Assembly (NCBI RefSeq): GCF_019112545.1
Contig: NW_025064894.1
Coordinates: 1,186,746-1,231,595 of the forward strand
DNA: 44,850 nucleotides
Direction of reading: 5' to 3'
DNA from: Guyanagaster necrorhizus
Lineage: Eukaryota > Basidiomycota > Agaricomycetes > Agaricales > Physalacriaceae
Below are positions 30,331 through 41,549 of the stretch, one piece after another. Position numbers and translations under genes: made by a program. Position 1 is the stretch's first letter, and each line of letters starts with the position of its first letter. A model generated the notes under the pieces. The model was not told the DNA's origin, did not search any database, and saw nothing but the letters and a program-made list of their open reading frames with translations.

Positions 30331-32916
30331 TGACTAAGAGAGGTGAATGAAGAATGAACTCTCAAACACCAACACCTAACCACTTAATACACAATCACCA
30401 AATACAGTTGAGGTCAGTTGTTTTGAGTATGGTAGAAGCATTCTTGCAGTCTTAAATAACATCAAAGAAATAGTCAATAAAGACAGTTATTCAACTCTAT
30501 CTTGCTTTCTAAGATGCAATACTTGTGAGAGTAGTTTATAGCAATGTTTAAGTATAATTAGGACTTAGAATCAATGCACAATTGCACTCCAAATCAACTT
30601 AGAATATTCTAAAACCCAATGAACTCTAAAACCCAAATACTAAGTCTATCAAGCACTTAGGCTTGACTAGCTGCACTCTGGGCTAGCTAGCAGTCTTCAA
30701 AACTGAAGAACTTGTATTCTGACACTGAAACCCTTATAGTTTGAAATCCAAATTAATCTGAAATATGGTTAATATTCCAATCCAATCCTCTCTAAGTGAC
30801 AAAGCAACTTAAATAAATCACTAAGTCAAAGCAGAACTCAAAAACCATTATCTCAGAGACTAACTACAGTGATATAGAAGGCCTGAATGTGGGGGTGAGT
30901 CACTTGCCTGCTATTTCCTCCTCTTTCCTACTTTTATACATCAAAAACAGATACACAATCTATAAATAATATGTCTAAAATAATATTTCTCCTGTTTGAA
31001 GTGGAATCAAGCCCTTATTTCAGATTGGCAGTGCTTCTGGATTCCCCTAAGACTGCTCAGACCCACCTGGCCACTGCACAGCTTTATTTTAAGCTTACAG
31101 TACCTGTGGGTACCTAACTTCTTTCTGTTTATTCAGAGTTTTAATCTCCTGAGTTATTCTTAGTAGCTTGATCAATCAGGCCTGATCAGGCCCAGCCAAC
31201 CAGTCCTATCCACTCTATTCCTCTCAATTCTAAGTCTCTTAGATCATCTGATATCTAGAAAATTCTGATTTAGGCATTTGAGTCAAAACTCAGAGTGCTT
31301 ACTACAGATCATTGGGTTCCACTTTCTACTGCTCCTGGATGATGCTGTCTTTACTCAATACTCTACAACTGGCTATGGTATTATACCTCTAGCTGTCTTA
31401 GAATATACTTGTCTTAGTAGCATGTAGAATTGGCCTCATTTGAGATACTATTTCTAAGTCCAACTTGGACTTAGTATTTTCCAAGATGTGATGCAGAACT
31501 GTTCTAAGTTCAAAACCCAACTTAGGATTTTTATTCTTATGCCATTGAAGAGGTCTTGCATGCATGCAAGGTGAAAATAGATACAGCAGAGTGCTATCCA
31601 CTGATCACATTCACACCAACATATGCACAATACTCTTAGTTCATGGAGAGATTATAATGTGATAAGAGTAGTAACAGAAAATATAATTGTCTTTTCCAAT
31701 GAATCCACTATGCATGAATAGCAATAGTGCATGTACAACAGTCCTAAATCTCTCTAAGTCTCAAAGTTTTTTGCTCAAAACAAGAGATGGAAACAGATGT
31801 TGCTAGGCCTCAAGGCAAAGACACTGTAGCTTAATACAACATATCAAAACAATCCCACAACTCTCAAAAATGTCCCAAGCATAGCTCAGATCAATTCCAA
31901 ATCCCTCACACACACAATACATGACCCAAAGCTTCACAAACATGTCTATAAATGCTAAAGAGCTCAGATCTCTGTACATGAGTTTCCAAATAGATTGTAG
32001 ACCCACAGGATTCAAACCTATACAATACAGAGACACAAAAACACAGTGAACCCTGTCTGACAGACCTAAATGGTTTGAACCTCTGCCATCTGTAGTGCCA
32101 TACATCACAAATACCTTAAAACTCGAGATAGTGCCCTTCAGACACTGCTCTCTTATTCTCAGGCTAGAGCACAATCCAAAACCCCTTATTCAATTGAACT
32201 AGAGTCCTGCATAAGCTTTGATGCCTCACATAGTTCTTAGATCTCTCTTAATGACATCAATAACAAGTCTATTCTCTTACTTGAAGTTACAAACACAAAT
32301 ACAGAGCTAGGGTGCAAGGCTTTCTGTGCCCAATACACCACAACTGTGGAGGGTCAGAAATTCATATTCTACTCATACAATGCGGTATTTAAATACTCTA
32401 CTGTGATACTTACTAATACAATCCTACTATAGTATCTTCAAAGTGTGGGACTCTATCCTAGATCCCATGGGTATTATTTGCATGCATATTGCAGTTGATA
32501 TGCTTATTCTGTTCTGGGTTGAGACTGTGCCCACTGTTCCATTGTGAGCTGACATTGGCTAGCTGGCCTAGCCAGGTCTGCTCACTTTCTTATTTCTCTG
32601 ATGAAGCATTCTGACACTGGAGAACTATTTCAGGCCTCTGAGGTTATCTCTCATGTCTGGAGTCAGCCACAATGACTAGGTTCTCTTTTTCAGTGTCTAG
32701 ACACTTCATGTGACTACAATATGTGCCACTTCTGGTCTAGCACATATCAATTAATCCACTCAATAGGTATGTGTCATACCTGGGTATAACGGAGAGTCTC
32801 ACACAGTGTTATGCATGCTAAGGTACTATAAGTAAATGCACAAGTTTCTCAGCATTATGCATGCTATTCACTCTTTGGTAGTATTTCTCTATTTATTACT
32901 TTGTTATCATCATTCT
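30331..32916. other. Unassigned CpG-poor block
   Basis: About 2.6 kb without a recognisable coding domain, between the broken end of element 2 and the LTR of element 3. The longest open frame (31803-32174, minus, 123 residues, Cys and Leu-rich) has no recognisable feature. Only about three CpGs are seen. TGTCATACCTGGGTATAA (32772-32789) resembles the start of a fungal LTR, but no partner was found. It could be a non-coding retroelement part, a large LTR or old intergenic DNA. Confidence 0.4.
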
Positions 32917-33384
32917 TGTTAGACCCAAGTTGCATGTGACTATATACACAAGATAAACTGACACCACTTCACACTTCAAGTGAGAATGTCAGAGTCCACT
33001 AATATGAATATTGATCTGAGTGCTTCAGGGCCTTATGATTGGCTCAAGAGTGAAATGGTGTGAAGATAAACTTTAGCTTGAAGCTGGAGATTACCAGCAA
33101 GAGTGAGCCTTCTTATATACTATAGGTTGTGTCTGCTATAAATACTACTACTTATTATATTTTTGTATGCTATTGTACTTGTTGTCCTTGAGCATCATAA
33201 TATTCTTCAATAGTGTTATGCATCATCAGATAATCATGTTGCATTGAAAGACAATGACCAACTGAGCTTGTTGTGATTACCAAGCCAGTCTTATGGTCTC
33301 AAGCACCTGTGTTAAGCACCCTGACTAAGCACAAATAGGGGTTAATCTGTACAGAAAAGAAGAAAAATAGTAAAAATCATAATA
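32917..33384 (-). repeat. 3' LTR of element 3
   Basis: 468 bp from TGTTAGACCC to ATCATAATA, next to TTACCCTCTC (polypurine tract on the minus strand). It contains CTTTAGCTTGAAGCTGG (33071-33087) and a TTATATA about 30 bp further on: the transcript-start block and TATA box in minus orientation. Confidence 0.9.
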
Positions 33385-33419
33385 TTACCCTCTCTTTAAG
33401 ATTATCATCCTGATAGCTT

Positions 33420-36400
33420 AATTTAGGGATAATTCATAGTCTCATATGGCATCTGCTGCATCCATCTGTTTTTTGTTCACCCACTGGTTAGATTTGGGAT
33501 CATAGCCCTTCCAGCTAATCAGATAATCGACTATTGTAGTTACTCCATCACTCTTTGCCTTGACCTTGTGAAGTTTGTGGTTTAATATTTGATTGATTTT
33601 GTAGTGTTCCTCATCATCAATCAGATTCAGAGGTGGTGGTGGGAATTGTTTCTGGTTTGGGAATACTAGTGCTATATAGGGGTTGAATAATATTTCATTA
33701 AAAACATCATAGATCTTCCAGTATGCAGGAAGACACAGATAGTAAGCAGAGGCTCTGACTTTTGCTTGGATTGGGAAGAGGCTGGTTTGTTTATCTGACA
33801 GCTTTTATTTGGGCCATAAAAGGTGGAGGTTCATGGTGTCCAGCCATACTTTGTTGCTGACATTGTAGGTATGGGCTGATCAGTGATGGATGTCATAATG
33901 CTTCTTCATGGTTGTGGCTGCTTTCTCCAGGGTGACATGGGTCTTATTGTGAATATTCACCATTGTGGTGGCAAAGTCAGTGGATGCAGAGGTTGTGATA
34001 TGTGATTGGGTCACTTATGTGATGTTTGGGTGTCATCCATAATTGATAAAGAAAGGTGTCTTCCCTGTAGCAGAATGGACATGGTTGTTGTCCTGAAAAG
34101 CAGTAAGTATAAGCTTTTCAACCCAATCATTTTAGTGGTAATTAATGAAGAGTCACAGGTATTTCTCAACTTCTTGGTTCACATATTCCATCTGCTCATC
34201 CATCTGAGGATAGTAAGCCATGGAGGCATTGCATTTGATATTGAGGAGCTGGTAGAGATTATCCAAGAATTTGGAGACAAATTGTGGTCCTCAATCTGAA
34301 ATAATTGTTTGGAGCATATTATATTTGGCATAGACTTCATTGCATAGTATTTTTGCCCATCCTTCTGATGTGAGCTCCATAAAACAGATGATTGGAATAA
34401 TCACTTTTGAAAAGCAATTGATGATGATGATAATAGCATCATAGCCATTACAGTCAGAAAGTCTGGTTATCATGTCAACTGAAATGTGCATCCAGGGAAC
34501 CTGGGGAATCTCATTGGAATGAAGGAGTGTGGCCCTGGCCTGTGTGGTGGATTTTCCATGCTGACAGGTTTTGCATCCTTTAATGTAGCATTCAATGTCT
34601 TGTCTCATCTTCAGCCACCAGTATTCATATAGTACCAATTCCTTGGTTTTAGCGATTTCTAGGTGTCTCCAGGTTCTGTGATCATGACATGTGGCAATGA
34701 TTTCATCATGCAATGCTTGATCCCTGGGGATATAGATTCTTCCATTGTAATAGATCATTCTATCTTTCTTTATCATTCCTCATTCATGGTTCAGGGATGG
34801 AGCCATCTGCTGATCCTATTTGCTAGTATCTCTGGTCATACTCTTGATCTGCTCATGGATCTCCTCTTCTGTTGGCATTATCATGGCCCAGAAGTATTCC
34901 AGTCATAATAATGTTGCTCCCTCATTGTCATGTCCCCTCTGATCATGATGAGCCCTCCTGCTGAGTAGGTCAGCCTTCTTGTTCACCATCCTCACTTTGT
35001 GGTGAAGGGTATAGGAGTATTGGCTGAGTTCCATCACCTATTGGGCCTGTTGATGATTGAGTTTCTGCGGCTGATGGAAATACCAGAGGTTTTGGTGGTC
35101 AGTCTGAATCTTGAACATTTGGGTTGCACCAATGAGATAGTGTCACCATTCCTCAAGAGCTAACATGATGGCAAGTAGCTCCTTGTTGTATATCTTATAT
35201 TTCTGCTCTGTCACTGTAAGGGCTTTAGAAAAGAAGGCTATGGGTCACCACTTCTCTTCTTGCTCTTGTGATAGGATGGCTCCAATAGCTCTCTTGCTCA
35301 AATCTGCTTCTACTTGGAACTTGCCATCCTGATCTGAGATGGTGAGGACAACATCCTTGGCTAGCCATCACTTCAGGTTGTCAAATGCTGATTGTTGCAA
35401 AAGTCCCCAAGTCCAAGGGGCATTGCTGGTTAATTGCATCATTGGTTGTACTACTTTGCTGTAATCCTGAATGAACCACCAGTAGAAGTTGGTGAATCCT
35501 AAGAAGGATTGGAGTTCCTTCTTCCTGATCAGCTCTGGCCATTCAGATACCCTGGCTACTTTGATGGGGTCCATCTGGATGCTTTCTTTGCTTATGATCA
35601 CTCTGAGGTATTCTGTCTCCAACACCTTGAATTCATACTTCTCTGCCTGGAGGAAAAGCTTGTGTTTCCTCATTAGAGTGAGTACCTGACAGACTAGCCT
35701 CTGATGCTTCTCTTTTGTTTTGGACATGATCAAAATATCATCCAAATAGATAGTGACCTTCCCTGTAGTGATGAGGTCCTTGAATATGTTGTTCATCATC
35801 CATTGGAAGATTGCAGGGGAGTTGGTTAGTCTGAAAAACATGACTATAAGTTCAAACAACCTCTGATTGGTTTAGAAGGTGGCCTTTCATTCATCACCTT
35901 CTTTGATATGGATGTTGTTGTATCCTCATCAGACATCAAGTTTTGTATAGTATTTGGCCTCTTATAGTTTGTCCATTAACTCTGAGATTAATAGAAGTGG
36001 GTAACAATTCTTGATTATCATCTTGTTAAGCTTTCAGTAGTCCTGCACTGGTTGGAGTTTGCCATCCTTCTTTTTGATGAAGAAGAATGGTGAAGCCATG
36101 GGGGACTTGGATGGTCTGATATGTCTGCTAAACAAGTTTTCATCAAGGAACTTGTCTAGCTCTTGCTGCTCATTGTTGCTTAGAAGGTAGGTCTTGCAAT
36201 TCAAGTTAGCATTGGCATTTGAGGTTAGTTTCATGGCATGGTCTCAAGGCTTCAGCTCAGGGAGCTTGTTGAAACTCTCTTTTTTGAAGAGGTCCTTGTA
36301 CTCCTGAGCCCACTCAGGCACCATTTCTTTGAAGGTTTTTTTCTCCTTCCCTTCTGCTGCTTTGCTGCTAAGTCATTGGCATGATGTACTGCCTGAATGT

Positions 36401-36534
36401 GTATGGCTTTTTGAATGTCAACAGCAAGAATGGTCTCTCCATCCTCCATCTTCTCATTCCACCTATCATTGGGATCTTCATCTGGTAGCTCAAAGAGGAT
36501 TTTTTGGCATTTGCACCATGCAAAAGTGACTTTT
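33420..36534 (-). pseudogene. pol of element 3 (broken)
   Basis: Chromodomain remnants lie near 33450-33560. Integrase spans 34291-34776 with the zinc finger (ATCHDH, then CKTCQHGK) and core start SVDMITRLSDCNGYD to TIISD. RNase H lies at about 35060-35350. Reverse transcriptase spans 35368-35859 with an intact YLDDILI box. The RT start and linker lie at 36034-36449. The order matches element 4. Stops at many former Trp, Gln and Arg codons separate these pieces, but the RT and integrase pieces are still open for 160 residues each, so decay is less severe than in element 1. Confidence 0.8.
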
Positions 36535-37062
36535 TGTTAGGCCCAAGCCTCACATGACTATCAACACATGATAAACAGTTCAGTACCTCGCACTTTGGGT
36601 ATGTCTGACTGAGTTCACAAAGTTAACAGTGGGGGTGAGTCAAGGCTCAAATAGTAAGAGCTCAAGAGTAGTTTGGTGAAGAATAAACTTTAGTTCGAGA
36701 CTGGGGTGTTACAGCAAGAACTAAACTACTTAAATACTGTTCTGTTATTGTGTTATAAATAACTGTTCACAAAAGATATTGTCTGCTGTAGAGCTATTTC
36801 CCCTACCATTGCCAGGCTTTCCACAAAAGCTGTTGTCTTGCTGTGGAGCTGTAGTCGTGCACTGCAATTTGAGGACAAAAGGAGCATTGTCTCTTCCTTC
36901 ACAGCACACAGCAGTGCAATAGGAGAATGACCAACTGGGCTGCTGAGCTAAGCATTCCCATGGTCTTAAGTGCTGGCCTAAGTGCCTTGACTAAGCAACG
37001 ATAGGGGTCATTTCTGAGGAAGAAGAAAGAAAAATAGAAAGAAAAGTGGAAAAATTGTAACA
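36535..37062 (-). repeat. 3' LTR of element 4
   Basis: 528 bp from TGTTAGGCCC to TTGTAACA, followed by TTACCCCCTCC, the minus-strand polypurine tract. It holds TTAGTTCGAGACT (36690-36702) and a minus-strand TATTTAA (36730-36736) 34 nt before it in transcript sense. Confidence 0.94.
36730..36736 (-). promoter_or_regulatory. TATA box in the LTR of element 4
   Basis: TATTTAA on the minus strand, about 34 nt upstream of AGTCTCGAACTAA, the predicted 5' end of the element's RNA. The same spacing as in element 1 supports it. Confidence 0.6.
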
Positions 37063-37288
37063 TTACCCCCTCCTTAAGACCATTGTCCCGATGGTCCAGT
37101 TAGGGTAAGTCGTCATGTCCCGCAGCAGGTGGCCGATCTGCTGGACCCTGTGGCAGTTTCCAGGCTGGTTTCAGACAGGTTCATTGGTGAGAGCAATGCT
37201 CTTCATCATCTGTCTGCACCATTTGTGGCTTGTTCATCCGACCACCATCTTCATCATCCTCTTCTACCTCTCCTCTGGTATCATCATG

Positions 37289-40200
37289 TCAGTTGAGGTC
37301 TTGAACAGAGTCATCTTCATCGTCCTCTGTTACATGTCCTCTGCTGTCGGCAGGTTGGTTGTTGTATATCTGGCTAGATATCATCTCTCTTTCTTTTGTT
37401 GCCACACCTTGTTTTGCAGATGTCATATTGAGCATGACCTCCTTGATGTCCAATTTGTTGATCCTGTATTCATAATCCCATATGGTGTCCTCCACATTCA
37501 TATATTTTTCGTTGACCCATTGGTTTGATTCTGGACCATAGCCTTTCCAGCTGACTAGGTAGTCAACAGTTGTTTTCATGCCTCTGCCTCGTGCTTTAAC
37601 CTTTCGGGTTTTGTGGTTTAGCACTTCATCAATTTCATAATGTTCTTCATCATTGATGAGTTTGGCTGGTGGTGGTGGTGGTTTTTCTTGGTTTGGAAAG
37701 GCTGGTGCGACATATGGATTTAATAATGTTTCGTTGAAAACATTATGGATCCTCCAGGTGGTCGGGAGTTGCAATTTATATGCGGATTTGCCAATTTTGA
37801 TGATGACTTTGAATGGGCCCATTTGTTTGTCTGCAAGTTTTTGTTTTGGCCTTGGTAGGTGAAGATTTGTAGTATCCAACCAGACCTTATCATTGATTGA
37901 ATACTCATGTGCTGCCCATCAGTGTTTGTCATACTGCTTCTTCATCGTTAAAGCAGCCTTTTCGAGGGCCAATTTCATTTCTTCATGGATCTTTGTCATT
38001 GTTGTTGCAAAGTCCTTGGATGCTGGTGTTGTTGTTTGAACCCATCCTGTTTGTGCAACTGGTGGGTTCTATCCATAATTCACAAAGAATGGTGTTTTAC
38101 CTGTTGCCGAGTGAATTCTGTTGTTGTGTTGGAATGCTGCTAGTGCTAGCCATTCCGTCCAGTCATCCTGTCGGTAGCTGATGAAAAGTCATAGGTACTT
38201 TTCAATTTTCTGGTTGGCCCATTCTGTTTGGCCATCTGTCTGTGGATGGTATGCCATTGAGGCATTCCTCTTGATATTGAGGAGTCAGTACAAATCATCT
38301 AAGAATTTGGAGACGAATTGTGGTCCCCTGTCTGAAATTACTACCTGAGGCATGCTGTACTTTGCATAGACCTCATTGCATAGTATTTTTGCCCATCCCT
38401 CAGATGTCAATTCTGTGGAACAGGCAATTGGAATGATCGCCTTCGAGAAGTGATCGACTATGACGATGATGGCATCATAGCCATTACTTTCAGGAAGCCC
38501 AGTTATCATGTCCACCGAGATGTGGGTCCATGGTGATGAAGAGACTTCATTTGGGTTTAGTGGGGCCACTCTGGGTTGTGTTGAAGTCTTGCCTCATTGA
38601 TAAACCTCACAAGCCTTGACATATCAGGTGATATCATAATCCATCTTTGGCCACCAATATTCCCTTAAGACCAATTCCTTGGTTTTAGCGATCCTGGGGT
38701 GTCCGGTGGTCACATGATCATGACAGGTGGTGATGATATCACTCTGCAGTCCTTGATCCCTTGGGATGTAGATTCGCCCATCATAGCGGATCAATCCCCC
38801 TTCTTTCTTTAGCTCTCGCTCATGGTTGAGTGATGAGGCGATTCTTTGATCCCACTTGTGAGGGTCCCAGGTGGTGCTCTTGATGCATTTGTGTATTTCT
38901 TCTTCTGTGGGCATAATCATTGCTCAGAAGTGTTCCAGCCATAATAACACGACCTCCTTGTTGTTGTCTCCTCCTTGGTTATGATCTGCTCTGTGGCTGA
39001 GGAGGTCGGCCTTCTTGTTTGCTACTCCAGCCTTGTGATGGAGTGTATACTCATATTGTGATAGTTCTGTGACCCATCTGGCTTGTCTGCGATTAAGCTT
39101 TTGGGGTTGTCAGAAGTATCGAAGATTCTGGTGATTGGTCCAGATCTCGAAGGTGTGATTGGCTCCAATGAGATAATGCTGCCATTTGGCAAGGGTGAGC
39201 ATTATGGCAAGGAGTTCTTTGTCATAGATTTCATAGTTGTGCTCAGTTATTGTGAGTGCTTTTGACATAAAGGTGACAGATCACCATCTACCATCTTGTT
39301 CCTGTGATAGTACAGCTCCAATTGCACCTTCACTCGAGTCAGCTTCCACCCTGAATTTTCCATCCTGACTTGGTATAGTCAGGATGACGTCTTCAGCTAG
39401 TTGGCATTTTAGGTTGTTGAATGCTGCCCATTGGGAAATTCCCCAACTCCATGGGGAATTTCTGGTTAATTGCATCATTGGTCAGACTATTTTGCTGTAA
39501 TCTTGGATGAACCATCAGTAGAAGTTGGTGAATCCGAGAAATGATTGTAACTCCTTCTTTTTGGTCAGTTCCGGCCATTCAGTTACTCCTGCCACTTTGA
39601 CAGGGTCCATTCTGATGCTTCCTTCACTGATAATGACTCCGAGGTATTCAGTTTCTAATACCTCAAATTCACATTTTTCAGCCTTGAGAAAGAGTCGATG
39701 CTTCCACATCAGGGACAATACCTGGCATACGATCTGTCGGTGTTCCTCCTTGGTTTTAGATATGATGAGAATGTCATCCAAGTAGATTGTCACCTTTCCT
39801 GTGGCAATGAGATCTTTAAAGATATCATTCATCATCCACTAAAAGGTGGCCAGTGAATTGGTGAGTCCGAAGAACATAACCATCGGCTCAAACAAACCAC
39901 GGTTAGTTCGAAAAGCAGCCTTCCATTCATCTCCTTCTTTGATATGGACATTGTTGTATTTCCACCAAACATCTACTTTGGTGTAATATTTGGCACCTTG
40001 GAGTTTGTCCATTAACTCTGAGATCAACAGGAGTGGATAATGGTTTTTAATCATCATCTCATTGAGCTTTCAATAGTCTTGTACTGGTCGGAGTTTTCTG
40101 TCCTTCTTTTTAATGAAAAAGAAGGGCGAAGCCATTGGTGACTTTGATGGCTGGATCCTTCCACTAGATAAGTTTTCTTCGAGAAACTTGTCTAGTTCTT

Positions 40201-41300
40201 GTTGTTTGCTATTGCCTAGTGGATAGCACTTGCAATCCAGGTTAGCATTAGCATTAGGGATTAATTCGATTGCATGGTCCCAGGGTTTCACATCGGGTAG
40301 TTCATCGAAACTCTCCTTTTTGAATAAATCCTGGTAGTCACATGCCCATTCAGGTACCACTTCTTCGAATGTCCTCTCCCCTTTTTCAGCATTGGCTTTC
40401 ACTGCTAAGTCATTAGCATGGTGGACCGCCTGAATGCTAATGGCCTTTTGTAGATCGATGGTGAGAATGGTTTCACCATCCTCCATTTCCTCATCCCATT
40501 GGTCTTCAGGATCTTCATCTGGTAGTTTGAATGGAATTTTCCAGCAATGACATCGTGCAAAGATGATCTGTCCGGTTTTCCAATTGATTAGCGGATTGTG
40601 TCTGATCAGCCAGTCATGACCGAGGAATACTTCTTTTGTTCCTAGGTCAGTTACTGCAAGGTCGATTTGTTCTGAATGATCACCAATTGTGAGCCTAAGC
40701 TCCACATATTCAGTGATCAGTCTGGCTTGGTTCCTTGTTCCATCTGCATTATAGACAGGAATGGGTGCCGCTGTTGCCTGAGTGGGCAATTGATGCTTGT
40801 TGATGAAAGCTCAATTGATGCTACTCCCCATGCAGCCACTGTAGATCAAGGCAGTGACTGCATGGACAGATTGAGATGTTAACATCTTGATCTGTGCCTT
40901 GGCTAGTAAGTCCTTTCCAGTAGACTTGGCTCTTTGGATGAACTTTCAGGGTCCACACAATTCATCAAGCCATTCCAGAGTGTGGCATCATTCTGCAACT
41001 CGCATGCCAGTGATCATGTCATTGATTATTTCCTCGGCTCAGGACTTGTGTACCCAGTTTTTGAGTACGGCTTTTGCCATTGCCTCGTCTTTGGCATTCT
41101 TGATGGCTCACCAAGTCCATTCAGTATCAAATGGCTTTAGCCAATCTGTGGGGTTCTCTACCCCTGTTCGGCCTGAAGGCAGTTGAGTCTGTTTTATTTT
41201 TTTAGTCTGAGAAATTTTTGACAAAGATGCACCTTTGGGGCTCTCTGCCCCTCTTCGGCCCTTCATCGGTGCTTGAGTTGTTAGAGTTGGTTCTTTAGGC
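37289..41300 (-). pseudogene. pol of element 4 (protease to chromodomain)
   Basis: Protease and linker lie at about 40070-40880. The motif reads TALIYSGC, so the catalytic Asp is Tyr (codon at 40841-40843); element 1 still has Asp here. A TGA interrupts the next helix. Reverse transcriptase spans 39515-40133 with FFFIKKKD, a damaged QDY-stop-KLNEM and an intact YLDDILI (39764-39784). RNase H starts at 39478 (EADSSEGAIGAVLS). Integrase at 38285-38920 has TCHDH, VDMITGLPESNGYD and VVISDRGPQF, with the third acidic residue in QTDGQTEWANQ near 38230. The C-terminal 196 residues (37289-37879) are open and contain the chromodomain VDYLVSWKGYGPESNQWVNE and an acidic end. About ten stops remain, mostly explainable as CGA to TGA or TGG to TGA/TAG. 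Confidence 0.85.
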
Positions 41301-41549
41301 GATTCTGAGTGTTGGGTAATGGGGTTGGATATATTCGAATGCACGCATAATTTAGACATAGAAGGTAATACTACAGAGAATAAAATGTCAGTCTGTCCAG
41401 CAGGCTTTGACCCATTCTCCTTTCTCTTAGCTGAGCCAGTGGAATCGCTCACTGCTCGGCCCCATCTTTTACCTCCTCGGGCTTGTCATCATGCCTGAGA
41501 TCTTCATCTTCCTTCATTAATTCAGCAATCTGCACCCGAATTTCCTCTC

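Larger units (their letters stand above)
32917..36534 (-). mobile_element. Chromovirus element 3, 3' part, interrupted by element 4
   Basis: A 468-bp 3' LTR (32917-33384) is followed on the minus strand by chromodomain, integrase, RNase H, reverse transcriptase and the protease-RT linker. At 36534 the sequence breaks in the middle of a pol codon region that continues uninterrupted in element 4 (compare 36440-36534 with 40480-40580). The remainder should lie beyond the right end of the window. CpG is nearly absent. Confidence 0.88.

Noticed and set aside
31803..32174. 123-residue minus-strand open frame, Cys and Leu-rich
   Set aside because: It lies in CpG-depleted repeat DNA with no recognisable domain; chance openness in AT-rich sequence is enough.
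37660..37685. GGT trinucleotide run
   Set aside because: It encodes the Pro-rich linker before the chromodomain of element 4 on the minus strand, so it is explained by coding sequence.
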